64,000 nucleotides of DNA from CABMKH01 sp040797625 (GTDB taxonomy: Bacteria > Bacillota > Clostridia > Tissierellales > Tissierellaceae). Shown here in pieces: positions 8,837 through 17,731 of this stretch. Each line of letters begins with the position of its first letter. Positions within the stretch are counted from its first letter, which is position 1. The notes under the pieces were generated by a model, which was given only the letters and a program-made list of their open reading frames with translations, was not told where the DNA came from and did no database searches. The position numbers and the translations under genes were made by a program. The stretch lies in the NCBI GenBank assembly GCA_052067355.1, contig JBQHQH010000004.1:1-64000 (forward strand), given 5' to 3'.

Positions 8837-9554
8837 CAAGCTTTTCCTCCTCTGCATACCAAAGATATACATCTTCAAAATTTTCATATGGACTACTTTT
8901 AATAGCTTCTTCCACCGTTCCAGTAAACGCCACATTGCCTTTTTTCAAAATCATAATTCTATCACATAGAGCTTCAACTTCATCCATAAAATGAGAAGTC
9001 AAAAAAATCGTCAATCCCCCTTGTTTTAAATCAGACAAGCATTTCCAGACATCACGTCTTGCCTTTGTATCAAGTCCAGTTGTCAATTCATCCAAAAATA
9101 CAACTTTAGGATTAGGAATAAGAGCTAAGATGATAAATAGTTTTTGTCTCTGTCCTCCAGATAATTCAGAAACAGGGCTATTGATTTTTTCTGCTAATCC
9201 AAAATCCTTCAAAAGTTCATTATAATCAGTAATTTCTTTGTAAAGGCACTGTGTTTCTTCACATAATTCTGATACTAGTATCTTATCTTGATAATTTGAT
9301 TCTTGAAATTGAACTCCAACATATTCAAATAATTTATTTCTATCAATTTGTGGATTCATTCCAAGAATTGATATTGTACCATTATCAGGTTTGCGAGTAC
9401 CTAGAATACATTCCATAATAGTACTCTTTCCAGCACCATTTGCTCCGAGAAGTCCAAAGACTTCTCCCCTTTTTACAGAAATATCTATGTTATTTACAAC
9501 CGTAGTATTTCCGTAGGATTTTTTGAGCTTCTCAACTCTAATTGTTGTTTCCAA
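8823..9554 (-). CDS. ABC exporter ATP-binding protein
   Basis: The 243-residue ATPase has Walker A GANGAGKST, signature LSGGQRQK and the H-loop LTSHFMDEVEALCDRIMIL, as in CcmA/BcrA-type multidrug or antibiotic exporters. The Walker B extension reads FLDELTTGLD, where most relatives have DEPTTGLD; a leucine replaces the proline after the catalytic glutamate. It starts one base after the MerR-type gene and overlaps the permease, forming a three-gene operon. Confidence 0.92.
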   Translation of the reverse strand: METTIRVEKLKKSYGNTTVVNNIDISVKRGEVFGLLGANGAGKSTIMECILGTRKPDNGTISILGMNPQIDRNKLFEYVGVQFQESNYQDKILVSELCEETQCLYKEITDYNELLKDFGLAEKINSPVSELSGGQRQKLFIILALIPNPKVVFLDELTTGLDTKARRDVWKCLSDLKQGGLTIFLTSHFMDEVEALCDRIMILKKGNVAFTGTVEEAIKSSPYENFEDVYLWYAEEEKLDENI

Positions 9555-9555
9555 T

Positions 9556-10173
9556 CTACATACCTCCTCGTATATCTATATCTGGATTATTCGATAAAGC
9601 ATTTAACATCCTCAATATAGATGCTAAAGAATAATTGGCACATCGCAATACGCGAATAATCTTTAAACGACGTAAATCTTCATCCGTATATACACGGTAA
9701 CCATTGGATTTACGCTTTATTGTTAACAAACCATTAAGCTCCCAATTTCTCAGTGTATCCATTGAAATGTTTAGATAATCAGATACTTCTTTTCTTTTTA
9801 AGAGCAATTCATTGGAATTACACTTACCAGATAACAGATCTTTGACTATATGAATTGCTTCCTCTGCATTGTTTTCTTGTTGTTCTAGCTGCTTTAAATA
9901 GTCATCCGTTAAAGCTATAGCCTTATCAAAGTTGCCCGTTGCAGAAGTTTTAATTATATTCATCGCCATTTTTCTAAGTCCATTTTGTAAAATCTCCACT
10001 TTTAATGCGGCACGTGTTAATCTAAATTGTTCAATATGAAAATCATTAAAAATACGATAACCATTTTCTTGTCTTTTAACCTTTGGTATTAACTTCAATC
10101 TTTCATATAATCTTACAGTATTAGGATGTATACCTATAATCTTTGCTACTTCTGCTGTTCGATATGTATTCAT
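9556..10173 (-). CDS. MerR-family regulator with two helix-turn-helix domains
   Basis: About 205 residues contain two MerR-type winged helices. One is at the N-terminus (YRTAEVAKIIGIHPNTVRLYE, ENGYRIFNDFHIEQFRL). The second is at about residues 125-190 (KRKEVSDYLNISMDTLRNWE, SNGYRVYTDEDLRRLKIIR), separated by a helical linker. Standard MerR proteins have one such domain and dimerise, so this looks like an internal duplication. The ATG at 10173 follows GGAGG. It is first in the ABC-2 exporter operon and should control it. A TATAAT-like box lies upstream near 10195. Confidence 0.85.
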   Translation of the reverse strand: MNTYRTAEVAKIIGIHPNTVRLYERLKLIPKVKRQENGYRIFNDFHIEQFRLTRAALKVEILQNGLRKMAMNIIKTSATGNFDKAIALTDDYLKQLEQQENNAEEAIHIVKDLLSGKCNSNELLLKRKEVSDYLNISMDTLRNWELNGLLTIKRKSNGYRVYTDEDLRRLKIIRVLRCANYSLASILRMLNALSNNPDIDIRGGM

Positions 10174-10325
10174 CAATAGACCTCCTATTCTATTATAATT
10201 ATAGCATTTAGAAAAAAGTCTGGTGTTCTAATGGAGGGTTTTAATTATATTTCAAATGTAAGAAATATGCTAAATATCAAAAATAGGATAGTTAAAGGCC
10301 TCATCTCTTTGAATTTATATAAAAA

Positions 10326-10380
10326 GAGCAGAGTCCATACACTCTTTTTGCACTATACAGCTAAGGATATGGCTCTGCTC
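10326..10380. repeat. Inverted repeat upstream of the MerR operon
   Basis: GAGCAGAGTCCATA (10326-10339) faces TATGGCTCTGCTC (10368-10380) across a 28-base loop. It lies in the non-coding space between two operons. No U-run follows directly, so it is a poor terminator. It could be a small palindromic element. Confidence 0.5.
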
Positions 10381-10526
10381 TATAAATTCCATGATTCTAA
10401 AAATAAAATATATTAATTTTTAATTCCCTGATTCATAAAACACACATCTGGGTATCACGCTCTCCATTTTATTTATCTTTAACTAGAAGATAGCTTAATT
10501 CTTGAATTATATAAATACAAAGACAT

Positions 10527-10556
10527 CAAGATTTGCTGTCCTGATGCCTTTAGATT
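10527..10556 (-). terminator. Probable terminator of the YbtPQ-like ABC operon
   Basis: On the minus strand GGCATCAGG-ACAGCAAAT-CTTGATGTC is followed by TTTGTATTTAT, 30 bases after the stop at 10589. Two mismatches weaken the stem. Confidence 0.5.
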
Positions 10557-10588
10557 CTTTGTATTAAATTTCAACTTTCAGATGAATT

Positions 10589-12319
10589 TTATAGTTCCCA
10601 TCCACTGGATTCAGTTTGAATGGTCCATAGTTTTTTATAAAGACCATTTTCAGCTATAAGTTCATCATGTGTACCTTGTTCCGCCACTCTTCCATCTTCC
10701 ATAACAACTATATTATCTGCATCCTTAATAGTTTTTAGACGATGGGCAATTACTATAACCGTTCTTCCTGCTATTAATTCATTAATCGCCTTCTGCACTT
10801 CTACTTCATTTTCAGGATCAAGAGAAGCCGTTGCTTCATCAAGTAAAACAACAGGAGCATCCTTTAACATGGCACGAGCAATGGAAATCCTCTGTTTTTC
10901 TCCTCCAGAAAGAGTGCACCCTCCTTCTCCAACCATAGTGTCAAACCCCTTTGGAAGTTTCATAATAAAGTCATAGCAGCAGGCCTTTTTAGCCACCTCA
11001 ATCATTTCTTCATCTGTAGCATTCTCTTTTCCAAATCGAATATTATTCCCTATGGTATCTTGGAATAAATATACATCTTGAAATACCATGGAGATTTTTC
11101 TCATTAATTTTTCAGGATCGATAGTTGATTCATCAATTCCCCCAAAGATTATCTTACCAGTACTAGGGTCATAGAATCTTGCACAAAGTTTTAATATTGT
11201 ACTCTTACCGCTTCCCGATGGTCCTACAAGTGCTGTCAACGTCCCTTGTTTCATCTTCAGAGAAACATCATGCAAAACAGTTTTGTCCCCATATCCAAAG
11301 GAAACATCTTCAAATACAATATCAGTACTACTATTAGGTTCTCTATCTCCACTCATTTCTTCTTCATTCATTAAGTTCAAAATACGCTCTCCTGCTCTTT
11401 CATCATAGCGAAGCTCTGCATATTTCATCAAAGCTGAAGTAAGGGGATCATATACCCTAGAACCTATGACTAAAAACATTACAAAAGTCAATACATCTAA
11501 AGATCCCCCTATTAATAAATACGTTCCTGTCAAGATCATTAAAGTCAATCCTGCTCGAATAAAAGTAATAGAAGTAAGAATAATAGGTCCTGATAGAGCT
11601 TCAAAACGAATACATTCTTTCATTAACTTTCTAAAAGAATTCTCAAGGCGAGTAAACTTTTCACCTACAAGATTATAAGCCTTCATAACACGTATTCCTA
11701 ATAGATATTCCTGTAGACGATTACCTGCGTCTAGCTTGGACTTCATCTGTCTATCTGCCATGCGTTTTTGAACCTTAGAACAAGCCCACAATAAAAATAT
11801 GGTAACAGGTAATGCGATAAACATGGCAACAGACATACGCCAGTCAATCCACAAAAGAGAAATAAAAGCCATAAATGGCATGACTAATGCACCAAATAAT
11901 TGTGGGACAATATGCGATACTCCAGTTTCAATCAAGGTAAAGTCCCCCATTATCATATTGGCCAAATCCCCTGGATCTCTACTTGTAATATAGCCTAATG
12001 GAAGTTTACGAAGATGTTCTGCAAGACTTGCTCTTCCATCTGCTGAAAGTACGTAGGCATCACGATAACTATGACGATATGCAGGTTTTTCAGCAATAAA
12101 CATTACTATCATATAGGCAAATAATATACCAATAATCCTCCAAAGTCTAGCTGTATCCAGTCCTGTACCAGAACCATCAAAAGCACTAAATATAATTTTT
12201 ATCACTTCAATAGAAAACATAAATGGAACTACATTGATTAAGTTAGCCAAAATAGTAAATCCAATAGGTTTTATAAGTTTCTTTGGCTGTCCTACTGTAA
12301 TATTTTGAAAAATTTTCAT
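10589..12319 (-). CDS. ABC transporter, fused permease-ATPase (YbtQ/IrtB-like)
   Basis: The 576-residue half-transporter has six transmembrane helices (about 1-300) followed by an ATPase domain with Walker A GPSGSGKST, signature LSGGEKQRISIARAML and Walker B VVLLDEATASLDPENE. The fold is that of an exporter, but the pairing, gene order and neighbouring AraC gene match the YbtPQ and IrtAB systems, which import ferric siderophores. It overlaps the partner gene by four bases, so a heterodimer is expected. The upstream GTTAG-N6-CTAAC dyad supports control by metal status. Import of a siderophore is inference. Confidence 0.85.
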   Translation of the reverse strand: MKIFQNITVGQPKKLIKPIGFTILANLINVVPFMFSIEVIKIIFSAFDGSGTGLDTARLWRIIGILFAYMIVMFIAEKPAYRHSYRDAYVLSADGRASLAEHLRKLPLGYITSRDPGDLANMIMGDFTLIETGVSHIVPQLFGALVMPFMAFISLLWIDWRMSVAMFIALPVTIFLLWACSKVQKRMADRQMKSKLDAGNRLQEYLLGIRVMKAYNLVGEKFTRLENSFRKLMKECIRFEALSGPIILTSITFIRAGLTLMILTGTYLLIGGSLDVLTFVMFLVIGSRVYDPLTSALMKYAELRYDERAGERILNLMNEEEMSGDREPNSSTDIVFEDVSFGYGDKTVLHDVSLKMKQGTLTALVGPSGSGKSTILKLCARFYDPSTGKIIFGGIDESTIDPEKLMRKISMVFQDVYLFQDTIGNNIRFGKENATDEEMIEVAKKACCYDFIMKLPKGFDTMVGEGGCTLSGGEKQRISIARAMLKDAPVVLLDEATASLDPENEVEVQKAINELIAGRTVIVIAHRLKTIKDADNIVVMEDGRVAEQGTHDELIAENGLYKKLWTIQTESSGWEL

Positions 12320-14133
12320 GCCTTTACACCTCCACTCTTCAATGTCCAGTCATAAGCACTAGTATAAGCTTCCCACATTCGTTGATATAGACCTTCTTCA
12401 GCTACTAAACTATTGTGAGTGCCAGACTGTTCTATTCTTCCATCTTTTAGTACAATTATTTGGTTAGCAGTCTTTATAGAAGACAACCTATGTGCAATAA
12501 CTATAACAGTTTTATCTTTAATAAGCTCTTTTAATGCAATCTGCATCTTATACTCATTTTCAGGGTCAGCAAAGGCTGTTGCTTCGTCAAGGACAAGAAT
12601 AGGGGCATTCTTTAAAATAGCACGAGCAACGGAAACACGCTGTTCTTCTCCTCCCGAAAGAAATACTCCACCTTCGCCAATTAGTGTATTGTAACCATCT
12701 GGCAACTCTTCAATAAACTCGTGACATTGTGCTGCCCTTGCTGCAGCATAGACTTCCTCATCAGTAGCATCTGGTCTACCCACCCTAATATTCTCAAATA
12801 AAGTGTCATAGAAAAGAAATGTGTCTTGGAATACAAAAGATACTATATTCATAAGTTCTTCTGTAGGAATATCTTTTATATTCACTCCACCGATTTTTAT
12901 TTCACCAGTCTTAATATCCCAAAAACGAGGAATCAAGTTAGCCACAGTAGATTTTCCTGAACCTGATGGTCCTACTAAGGCAGTAATCTCTCCAGCTTTA
13001 GCAGTAAAATTGATATCAGCTAAAGCTTCAACTCTCGTAGCCTCTGCTTTGTTCTCATAAGCAAAAGATACATTTTCAAATATAATATCATGCCCATTAG
13101 GATGCTTTGGCTTTAATGTTTCTTTAATTGGTTCCTCAGCATATATGGCATCAATACGGGAAACACCTTCAAATATCTCCCTTGTACCTGATGCAAGTAA
13201 AGTCAATTTATACAGTGGAGAAGATACACCAGGTGCCATTATGATGAAGAATAGATATACAAGAGCAAAGGAAATATTATTTGGGTCCCCACTCATAATC
13301 AACAGACCAACAGGTAGGATAAAAGTTAAAAAGGAATTCAAAACTACAGTAAAAATAGCCATACCATTTTCAAATTTATCACAATAAGCAACTGCCCAGT
13401 CTCTATAGGCAATTAAATCCTGATGAAATTTTTTAAAAGAAAATACTGTTTGTCCAAATATTTTAACTACTGGTATCCCTCGTACATATTGTATAGCTGA
13501 AGAATGAATACGCTCCTGTGCATCAAAATAAGCCTTCATTGTATCCTGTGCTTTCTTACCAAACATCATTGAAGCCTGCATAGCCATACTAATAATAAAT
13601 GCAACTATGCAAATCAATGTCATCCACCCATTAAGACTAAAAAATATAGCAAACATAACAATAACTGTTGCTGCTGCATTTACAAGATCTGGTATCGTAT
13701 GAGCTACAAATAACTCAATTCGTTCTACATCCTGCTCTAAATTCTTCTTTATAGCACCTGTTGCAGTACTATTTAAATATCCAAGAGGCAATCTACCAAT
13801 ATGTCTTGCTAATCCCATACGCATGCCATATAAAATACGAAATGCTGCCACATGAGAACAAATAATTGCAGCATATAAAAGTAGTAGACTTGCAATTAAT
13901 CCAGCAAATGCAATCCATCCCCATCTAATCATCATAGTACTATCTACTAGAGAAATCTTACCTCCGCTTCTCAGCAATTCTCCCAGTATCTGATAGACAG
14001 ATACAAAGGGTACTAACATACAAATCGCACTAATAGCCGATAAAATTCCAGATATTATCAGCAATATTTTCTTCTCACCAGCTATTTCAAACAGGCGGGA
14101 AAGCCCATGCTTTTTCTTAACTTCTTGCTTCAT
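12316..14133 (-). CDS. ABC transporter, fused permease-ATPase (YbtP/IrtA-like)
   Basis: The ATG at 14133 (MKQEVKKKHGLSRLF) is chosen because AAGGAG lies seven bases upstream; the frame begins six codons earlier. About 605 residues hold six transmembrane helices then an ATPase domain with Walker A GPSGSGKST and Walker B LVLDEATAFADPENE. The signature is LSGGEEQRVS, where most family members have LSGGEKQR or LSGGQQQR. The DEATAFADPENE wording is, as far as I recall, typical of YbtP-type siderophore subunits. It pairs with the overlapping downstream gene. A GTTAG-N6-CTAAC dyad ends 30 bases upstream of the start. Confidence 0.85.
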   Translation of the reverse strand: MKQEVKKKHGLSRLFEIAGEKKILLIISGILSAISAICMLVPFVSVYQILGELLRSGGKISLVDSTMMIRWGWIAFAGLIASLLLLYAAIICSHVAAFRILYGMRMGLARHIGRLPLGYLNSTATGAIKKNLEQDVERIELFVAHTIPDLVNAAATVIVMFAIFFSLNGWMTLICIVAFIISMAMQASMMFGKKAQDTMKAYFDAQERIHSSAIQYVRGIPVVKIFGQTVFSFKKFHQDLIAYRDWAVAYCDKFENGMAIFTVVLNSFLTFILPVGLLIMSGDPNNISFALVYLFFIIMAPGVSSPLYKLTLLASGTREIFEGVSRIDAIYAEEPIKETLKPKHPNGHDIIFENVSFAYENKAEATRVEALADINFTAKAGEITALVGPSGSGKSTVANLIPRFWDIKTGEIKIGGVNIKDIPTEELMNIVSFVFQDTFLFYDTLFENIRVGRPDATDEEVYAAARAAQCHEFIEELPDGYNTLIGEGGVFLSGGEEQRVSVARAILKNAPILVLDEATAFADPENEYKMQIALKELIKDKTVIVIAHRLSSIKTANQIIVLKDGRIEQSGTHNSLVAEEGLYQRMWEAYTSAYDWTLKSGGVKA

Positions 14134-14162
14134 ATCAATACTCCTTTCCAAAATAGAAATAG

Positions 14163-14178
14163 GTTAGCCCAAACTAAC
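14163..14178 (-). promoter_or_regulatory. GTTAG-N6-CTAAC operator, copy 1
   Basis: GTTAG-CCCAAA-CTAAC, extended by one more pair (G..C) on each side. It sits 30-45 bases upstream of the YbtP-like start, a position suited to a repressor. Confidence 0.7.
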
Positions 14179-14199
14179 CATCATCTATTATAATTATTA

Positions 14200-14334
14200 T
14201 TATTTTTCTGTTCTACTCCATAAAGTTGATTTGGCTCCAATTAGACGAATATTTATTTCTCTTTCAGCAGTAGCAGGATCAATAAGGGAAAGACTCATTA
14301 ACAAAAAACTATGTTGTATACTGTCTATCTTCAT
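14200..14334 (-). CDS. Small ORF, 44 residues, unknown
   Basis: An ATG preceded by AGGATG encodes MKIDSIQHSFLLMSLSLIDP followed by 24 more residues ending WSRTEK. It has its own GTTAG-N6-CTAAC dyad 32-47 bases upstream and is followed, after 21 bases, by a second dyad and the YbtPQ-like pair. The terminator of the AraC gene lies directly upstream, so a transcript here would start after it. No motif is recognised. It might be a leader peptide, a small membrane-associated protein or a peptide precursor; it may also be non-coding leader. Confidence 0.4.
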   Translation of the reverse strand: MKIDSIQHSFLLMSLSLIDPATAEREINIRLIGAKSTLWSRTEK

Positions 14335-14365
14335 GAATCATCCTAATTAATATAGATAACACTCA

Positions 14366-14381
14366 GTTAGTTATCGCTAAC
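14366..14381 (-). promoter_or_regulatory. GTTAG-N6-CTAAC operator, copy 2
   Basis: GTTAG-TTATCG-CTAAC lies between the AraC terminator and the small ORF at 14334, 32 bases upstream of its ATG. Confidence 0.7.
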
Positions 14382-14390
14382 TACCTCGCC

Positions 14391-14413
14391 AAAAAATATG
14401 CCCTTCGGCATAT
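14391..14413 (-). terminator. Terminator of the AraC gene
   Basis: On the minus strand ATATGCC-GAAG-GGCATAT then TTTTTT, about 50 bases after the stop at 14461. The GAAG loop and U-run are typical. Confidence 0.85.
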
Positions 14414-14460
14414 GAGATAATATCATCAAAGAAAATTATAACTACTTCTCAATTCCTTTT

Positions 14461-15450
14461 CTACTCCAAATGGTCAGATAATGCTCCATTTAGATGATTT
14501 GTTTTCCTATATTCTAATGGTGCCATACCTATAATATCTTTAAATGCAGAGGCAAATTTACTGGAATTACTGTATCCTACTTTTCCAGCAATAATAGCAA
14601 CACTATCATTTCCTTGTCTAAGCATTACAGCAGCAGCTTGCATTCTATATGAACGCATATAGGCATAGATGGAAGTACCGTAGACTTCTTTAAAGCAAAG
14701 TTTCATAGCTGTTATAGGTATTTTAAAGTTTCTAGATAACTCCTCAAGGGTACTATGCTGCTCCAAATTCTGTGTCATATATCCCTTGATTGCCTTTATA
14801 ATATCCACTTGACTTTTTTGAAAATATTTTCTTTCTTCTCTTTGCTCTTCAATATCCACAATACTGAGAAACAATAAAAGTTCCAATACTTTTAGTTTAA
14901 AATACCCATGCTTCACTTCATCTGGTACTGTATATAATTCGAAGAAGATATGTTCTATTGAGTTTTTAGCACGCATGATAAAACATCTATCTTTATAGCA
15001 CAACTTGTCACGTAAAGAATATAAGTCAATAGATATATTATCCAATACACAAGAAATTGCACTTTGGGCTTCATTAAGGCATATTATAACAGATACACCA
15101 TGATAATGCTCCAAAGGAAAACAGGATTTTGCAGTTCTGTTGCTTAACATATTTACTGCAAGATCCCCTTCCCCCAAATATGCATATTCTCCATCTAGGA
15201 ATTCACATTCAAATCTTCCTTCACGACAATGATTGATTTCCATAATATCAGCATGAGGTTGTTTATTGTGAAAACAGTCACCCATATGAAAATCATTATA
15301 AATCAATTCAATACCTGGAAATACCTGATAACTAGTCATAACACCCTCTCCGTCATGACTTTTCATTTTATATATTACACAGTCATTAGAATGTTTAATC
15401 ATCTCTACTTCAGAACCATATATACCTTTATCTTTTGATAAAATACTCAT
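14461..15450 (-). CDS. AraC-family regulator of the YbtPQ-like transporter
   Basis: The 329-residue protein has an N-terminal sensor half (IEINHCREGRFECEF, YLGEGDLAV, CFPLEHYHGVSV) and a C-terminal double helix-turn-helix (LEELSRNFKIPITAMKLCFK, IAGKVGYSNSSKFASAFKDI, APLEYRKTN). It is a paralogue of the protein at 62694, with the same blocks in the same order. Regulators of this type (YbtA-like) sense a siderophore complex and activate its uptake genes, which lie next to it here. Its own promoter region carries a GTTAG-N6-CTAAC dyad and a weak Fur-like sequence. Confidence 0.88.
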   Translation of the reverse strand: MSILSKDKGIYGSEVEMIKHSNDCVIYKMKSHDGEGVMTSYQVFPGIELIYNDFHMGDCFHNKQPHADIMEINHCREGRFECEFLDGEYAYLGEGDLAVNMLSNRTAKSCFPLEHYHGVSVIICLNEAQSAISCVLDNISIDLYSLRDKLCYKDRCFIMRAKNSIEHIFFELYTVPDEVKHGYFKLKVLELLLFLSIVDIEEQREERKYFQKSQVDIIKAIKGYMTQNLEQHSTLEELSRNFKIPITAMKLCFKEVYGTSIYAYMRSYRMQAAAVMLRQGNDSVAIIAGKVGYSNSSKFASAFKDIIGMAPLEYRKTNHLNGALSDHLE

Positions 15451-15486
15451 TTTTCAATCTCCTTACACTATAATCTATCTACTATG

Positions 15487-15504
15487 ATTCTTATCATTAT
15501 CACT
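15487..15504. promoter_or_regulatory. Weak Fur-box-like sequence
   Basis: TGATTCTTATCATTATCA matches the right half of a 7-1-7 Fur site (ATTATCA) well and the left half poorly. It is placed 37-54 bases upstream of the AraC start. Listed at low confidence because the match is partial. Confidence 0.35.
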
Positions 15505-15526
15505 AATAATTCTACTCTAAACTTAT

Positions 15527-15546
15527 AAGTTAGTTGAAACTAACTT
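15527..15546 (-). promoter_or_regulatory. GTTAG-N6-CTAAC operator, copy 3
   Basis: AAGTTAGTTGAAACTAACTT is a 20-base palindrome (core 15529-15544) about 80 bases upstream of the AraC start at 15450. Confidence 0.7.
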
Positions 15547-15622
15547 AATAATAACAGAATCGGTTGTTTTGAAAAAATTTCTTAATATACAACTCTATAT
15601 GCTATTTATGAGTAAAAATTTT

Positions 15623-15652
15623 ATCACCCGATAGAAACTATCCTCGGGTGAT
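15623..15652 (-). terminator. Terminator of the tandem-GNAT gene
   Basis: ATCACCCGA (15623-15631) pairs with TCGGGTGAT (15644-15652). On the minus strand it is followed by AAAATTTTT, 85 bases after the stop at 15738. Confidence 0.7.
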
Positions 15653-15737
15653 TGTTTTATTTCATGTTCATTTGGTCGCCTTATAATTATTTCCTCAAAA
15701 AAGATATATAAATTATAATTCTTATGTATCTAAAACT

Positions 15738-16718
15738 TTACTCTTTACTTTTTAAGCATTTATCATGATTAAGAATTCTTTCATCAATTCTTCTAGCGTA
15801 ACTATATGTATAGTTATCAAAATATTTGTTCCAAAATCTCAAAGCCGTAGGGTTTAATGTCTCACAATCAACTCCTAGATATTCTATTCCTTCATTTTCA
15901 GAAATTCCACAGAGATACTCTAATAATTGTTGTGCTATACCTTTACTTCGATATTCTCTATCAACATATGCCCCATTAATATTATAGATATTATCACTGT
16001 CAGAAACAAATGTTTCTGCTTCTGTTTCTGTATCTAATGACATATATCCAATAATTCTATTTTTTTCTTTTGCTACAAATACTCGCATTTTATCATTTTC
16101 AAGCCAATTATCATCTTGGGTTACATTTGTAGGAAGAAATATTGGCGCGCTACTCAAATGTTTTATTAATTCTTGCCTCAATCTTAATATTTCTCTTTTG
16201 TCATCTTTCACTAGTTCTTCAAATCTAATATCTGTATTCAATTCACTTATTTTTGTACGAGTACTCAGTTTCATAATAGCATCACTACATCTGATACCAA
16301 ATCCATTCATAACAAAAGATCTACCAACTTCTTCATCATGGGCATATCTACTTAATGCCAAACTAAATATCCCGTCAGATACCAAGTCTGCTGTAACTTC
16401 TTGCAGTAATTTGGATGCAAGCATACTTCTATTACTACCTGTAAATGCACTCCCTCCTAATGGTGAAAATACACCTCTTGCATTTCCATGAAATTCATCC
16501 TGCGGCTCTTTAAATGCTATATATCCTATAACTTTTCCGTTTTCAATAGCCACTTTTCCATATTTATTTTTAAACAATCTTTGAATAAGAATTTCTAATT
16601 CTTGTTTAAAACTTCTCTTCATCAATTGTGGACATTTCGTACACTCCATATTATATTCTTCAATCGCTAATGTAAGAGCTTCTTTTATATATTTTTGTTC
16701 CATATTTTGAATTTTCAT
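15738..16718 (-). CDS. Tandem GNAT N-acetyltransferase
   Basis: The 326-residue protein has two GNAT folds. The N-terminal one (about 1-145, KVAIENGKVIGYIAF) is degenerate. The C-terminal one (about 165-310) keeps the acetyl-CoA binding segment INGAYVDREYRSKGIAQQLLEYL and GVDCETLNPTALRFWNKYF. It should acetylate a small molecule or amine from acetyl-CoA in the cytoplasm. The substrate is not indicated. No good ribosome binding site precedes the ATG. Confidence 0.82.
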   Translation of the reverse strand: MKIQNMEQKYIKEALTLAIEEYNMECTKCPQLMKRSFKQELEILIQRLFKNKYGKVAIENGKVIGYIAFKEPQDEFHGNARGVFSPLGGSAFTGSNRSMLASKLLQEVTADLVSDGIFSLALSRYAHDEEVGRSFVMNGFGIRCSDAIMKLSTRTKISELNTDIRFEELVKDDKREILRLRQELIKHLSSAPIFLPTNVTQDDNWLENDKMRVFVAKEKNRIIGYMSLDTETEAETFVSDSDNIYNINGAYVDREYRSKGIAQQLLEYLCGISENEGIEYLGVDCETLNPTALRFWNKYFDNYTYSYARRIDERILNHDKCLKSKE

Positions 16719-17020
16719 CTTCTACTTTTCCCCTTTTTCCCCTTTTCATCCTATTTTTCAAATTTCCTTTTCTTATACATATTAATTTATCCGATGGCTT
16801 ATAATTTATCACTAGACCCTTTATTAGTGCTGATATATTTCTCCATACTTTTTAAAGTCATTCTAATAACTCCTGCTGTTGTTTATTGTTACTTTAATCT
16901 TGATTTTACTTTGTAATAATCATGGCAAAATTAAGACAGAAACCATAATAAAAACGAAATAGATTGTTGAAACTAAATATACAATCTGCGTTGGAATCTG
17001 TTGATATGTTAAACTGAAAT
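16719..17020. other. Intergenic stretch without a supported gene
   Basis: It holds the promoter region of the GNAT gene at its left end and the 3' flank of the flavodoxin-like gene at its right end. No hairpin with a U-run or convincing frame is visible. Confidence 0.5.
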
Positions 17021-17551
17021 TTATGAAAGAATTTCTATAATATCCTTCAAACTGTTGAAGTCAACAAAATCCACTTTTTGATTATAAGTATCAATCATTG
17101 CTTTCGTTTCTGCTGTTTGCTTCTCCAGTGGAATTTTTTTAACCTTATTATATAAAAGTTTCATCATAATCTTATGCTTTAAATTTAACTTTTGATAATC
17201 TATACCACCTCTTAAATGAAATTTCTTTGCTTTGTCATAGATATCCTTTGGAATTTGTTTTCGAATAGATGATTTTATTTTATCAGTATTCACACTATCT
17301 TTAGTATCTGCCAAACCTACTGTAACTATGATAACAGTCTGTTTACTATTTTCAGGTAATAACTTTATTGTTTTAGACAATCCTAAAACGCCACCTGCAT
17401 AAAGTCCACCTAAGTACACAATGGTATCATATGTAGAAAGGTCTCTGGCTTTATCATAGCTGATTACTTTGATCCCTGTCTTATTAGATAATTCAATGGC
17501 ATAACGCTTTGTTGTTCCATATTTACTTCCATAAACAATAATTTTTTTCAT
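17021..17551 (-). CDS. Flavodoxin-domain protein (HemG-like)
   Basis: The 176-residue protein begins with the FMN phosphate loop IIVYGSKYGTTKRYAIELSNKTG and has YDTIVYLGGLYAGGVLGLSK, as in the flavodoxin-domain family that includes HemG protoporphyrinogen oxidase. It should bind FMN and carry electrons or reduce a quinone or porphyrin substrate. A GAGGT site precedes the start. The C-terminal part (residues 120-176) is lysine-rich. HemG function is not established; many clostridial members are uncharacterised. Confidence 0.8.
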   Translation of the reverse strand: MKKIIVYGSKYGTTKRYAIELSNKTGIKVISYDKARDLSTYDTIVYLGGLYAGGVLGLSKTIKLLPENSKQTVIIVTVGLADTKDSVNTDKIKSSIRKQIPKDIYDKAKKFHLRGGIDYQKLNLKHKIMMKLLYNKVKKIPLEKQTAETKAMIDTYNQKVDFVDFNSLKDIIEILS

Positions 17552-17630
17552 AATAACCTCGCTGTAATTTATATTTATTGGTACTTAAAATTGAAACAAT
17601 ACAAGTAAAAGTAATGATGTGGCATTCTTT

Positions 17631-17720
17631 CTATGTAAGCTGGAGATGGTTTATTCTACCATTTTCTATGACTGCTTCAACTCTTCGGCGATGATGCATA
17701 TTGCTAGCAGGATTATAGCA
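17631..17720 (-). pseudogene. Short coding remnant
   Basis: A 29-codon open segment reads CYNPASNMHHRRRVEAVIENG then RINHLQLT-stop and has no start codon. The residue choice looks protein-like, but I cannot assign a family. It may be the tail of a deleted gene upstream of the flavodoxin-like gene. Confidence 0.25.
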
Positions 17721-17731
17721 GATTAATAAAA

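Noticed and set aside
8837..8935. A longer start for the ABC-2 permease
   Set aside because: The extra 33 codons are in another frame of the ATPase gene. GAGGAGG and the family's usual start support 8836.
10231..10416. A 61-codon plus-strand gene
   Set aside because: It has no ribosome binding site. The frame runs through the inverted repeat 10326-10380 and has no recognisable protein features.
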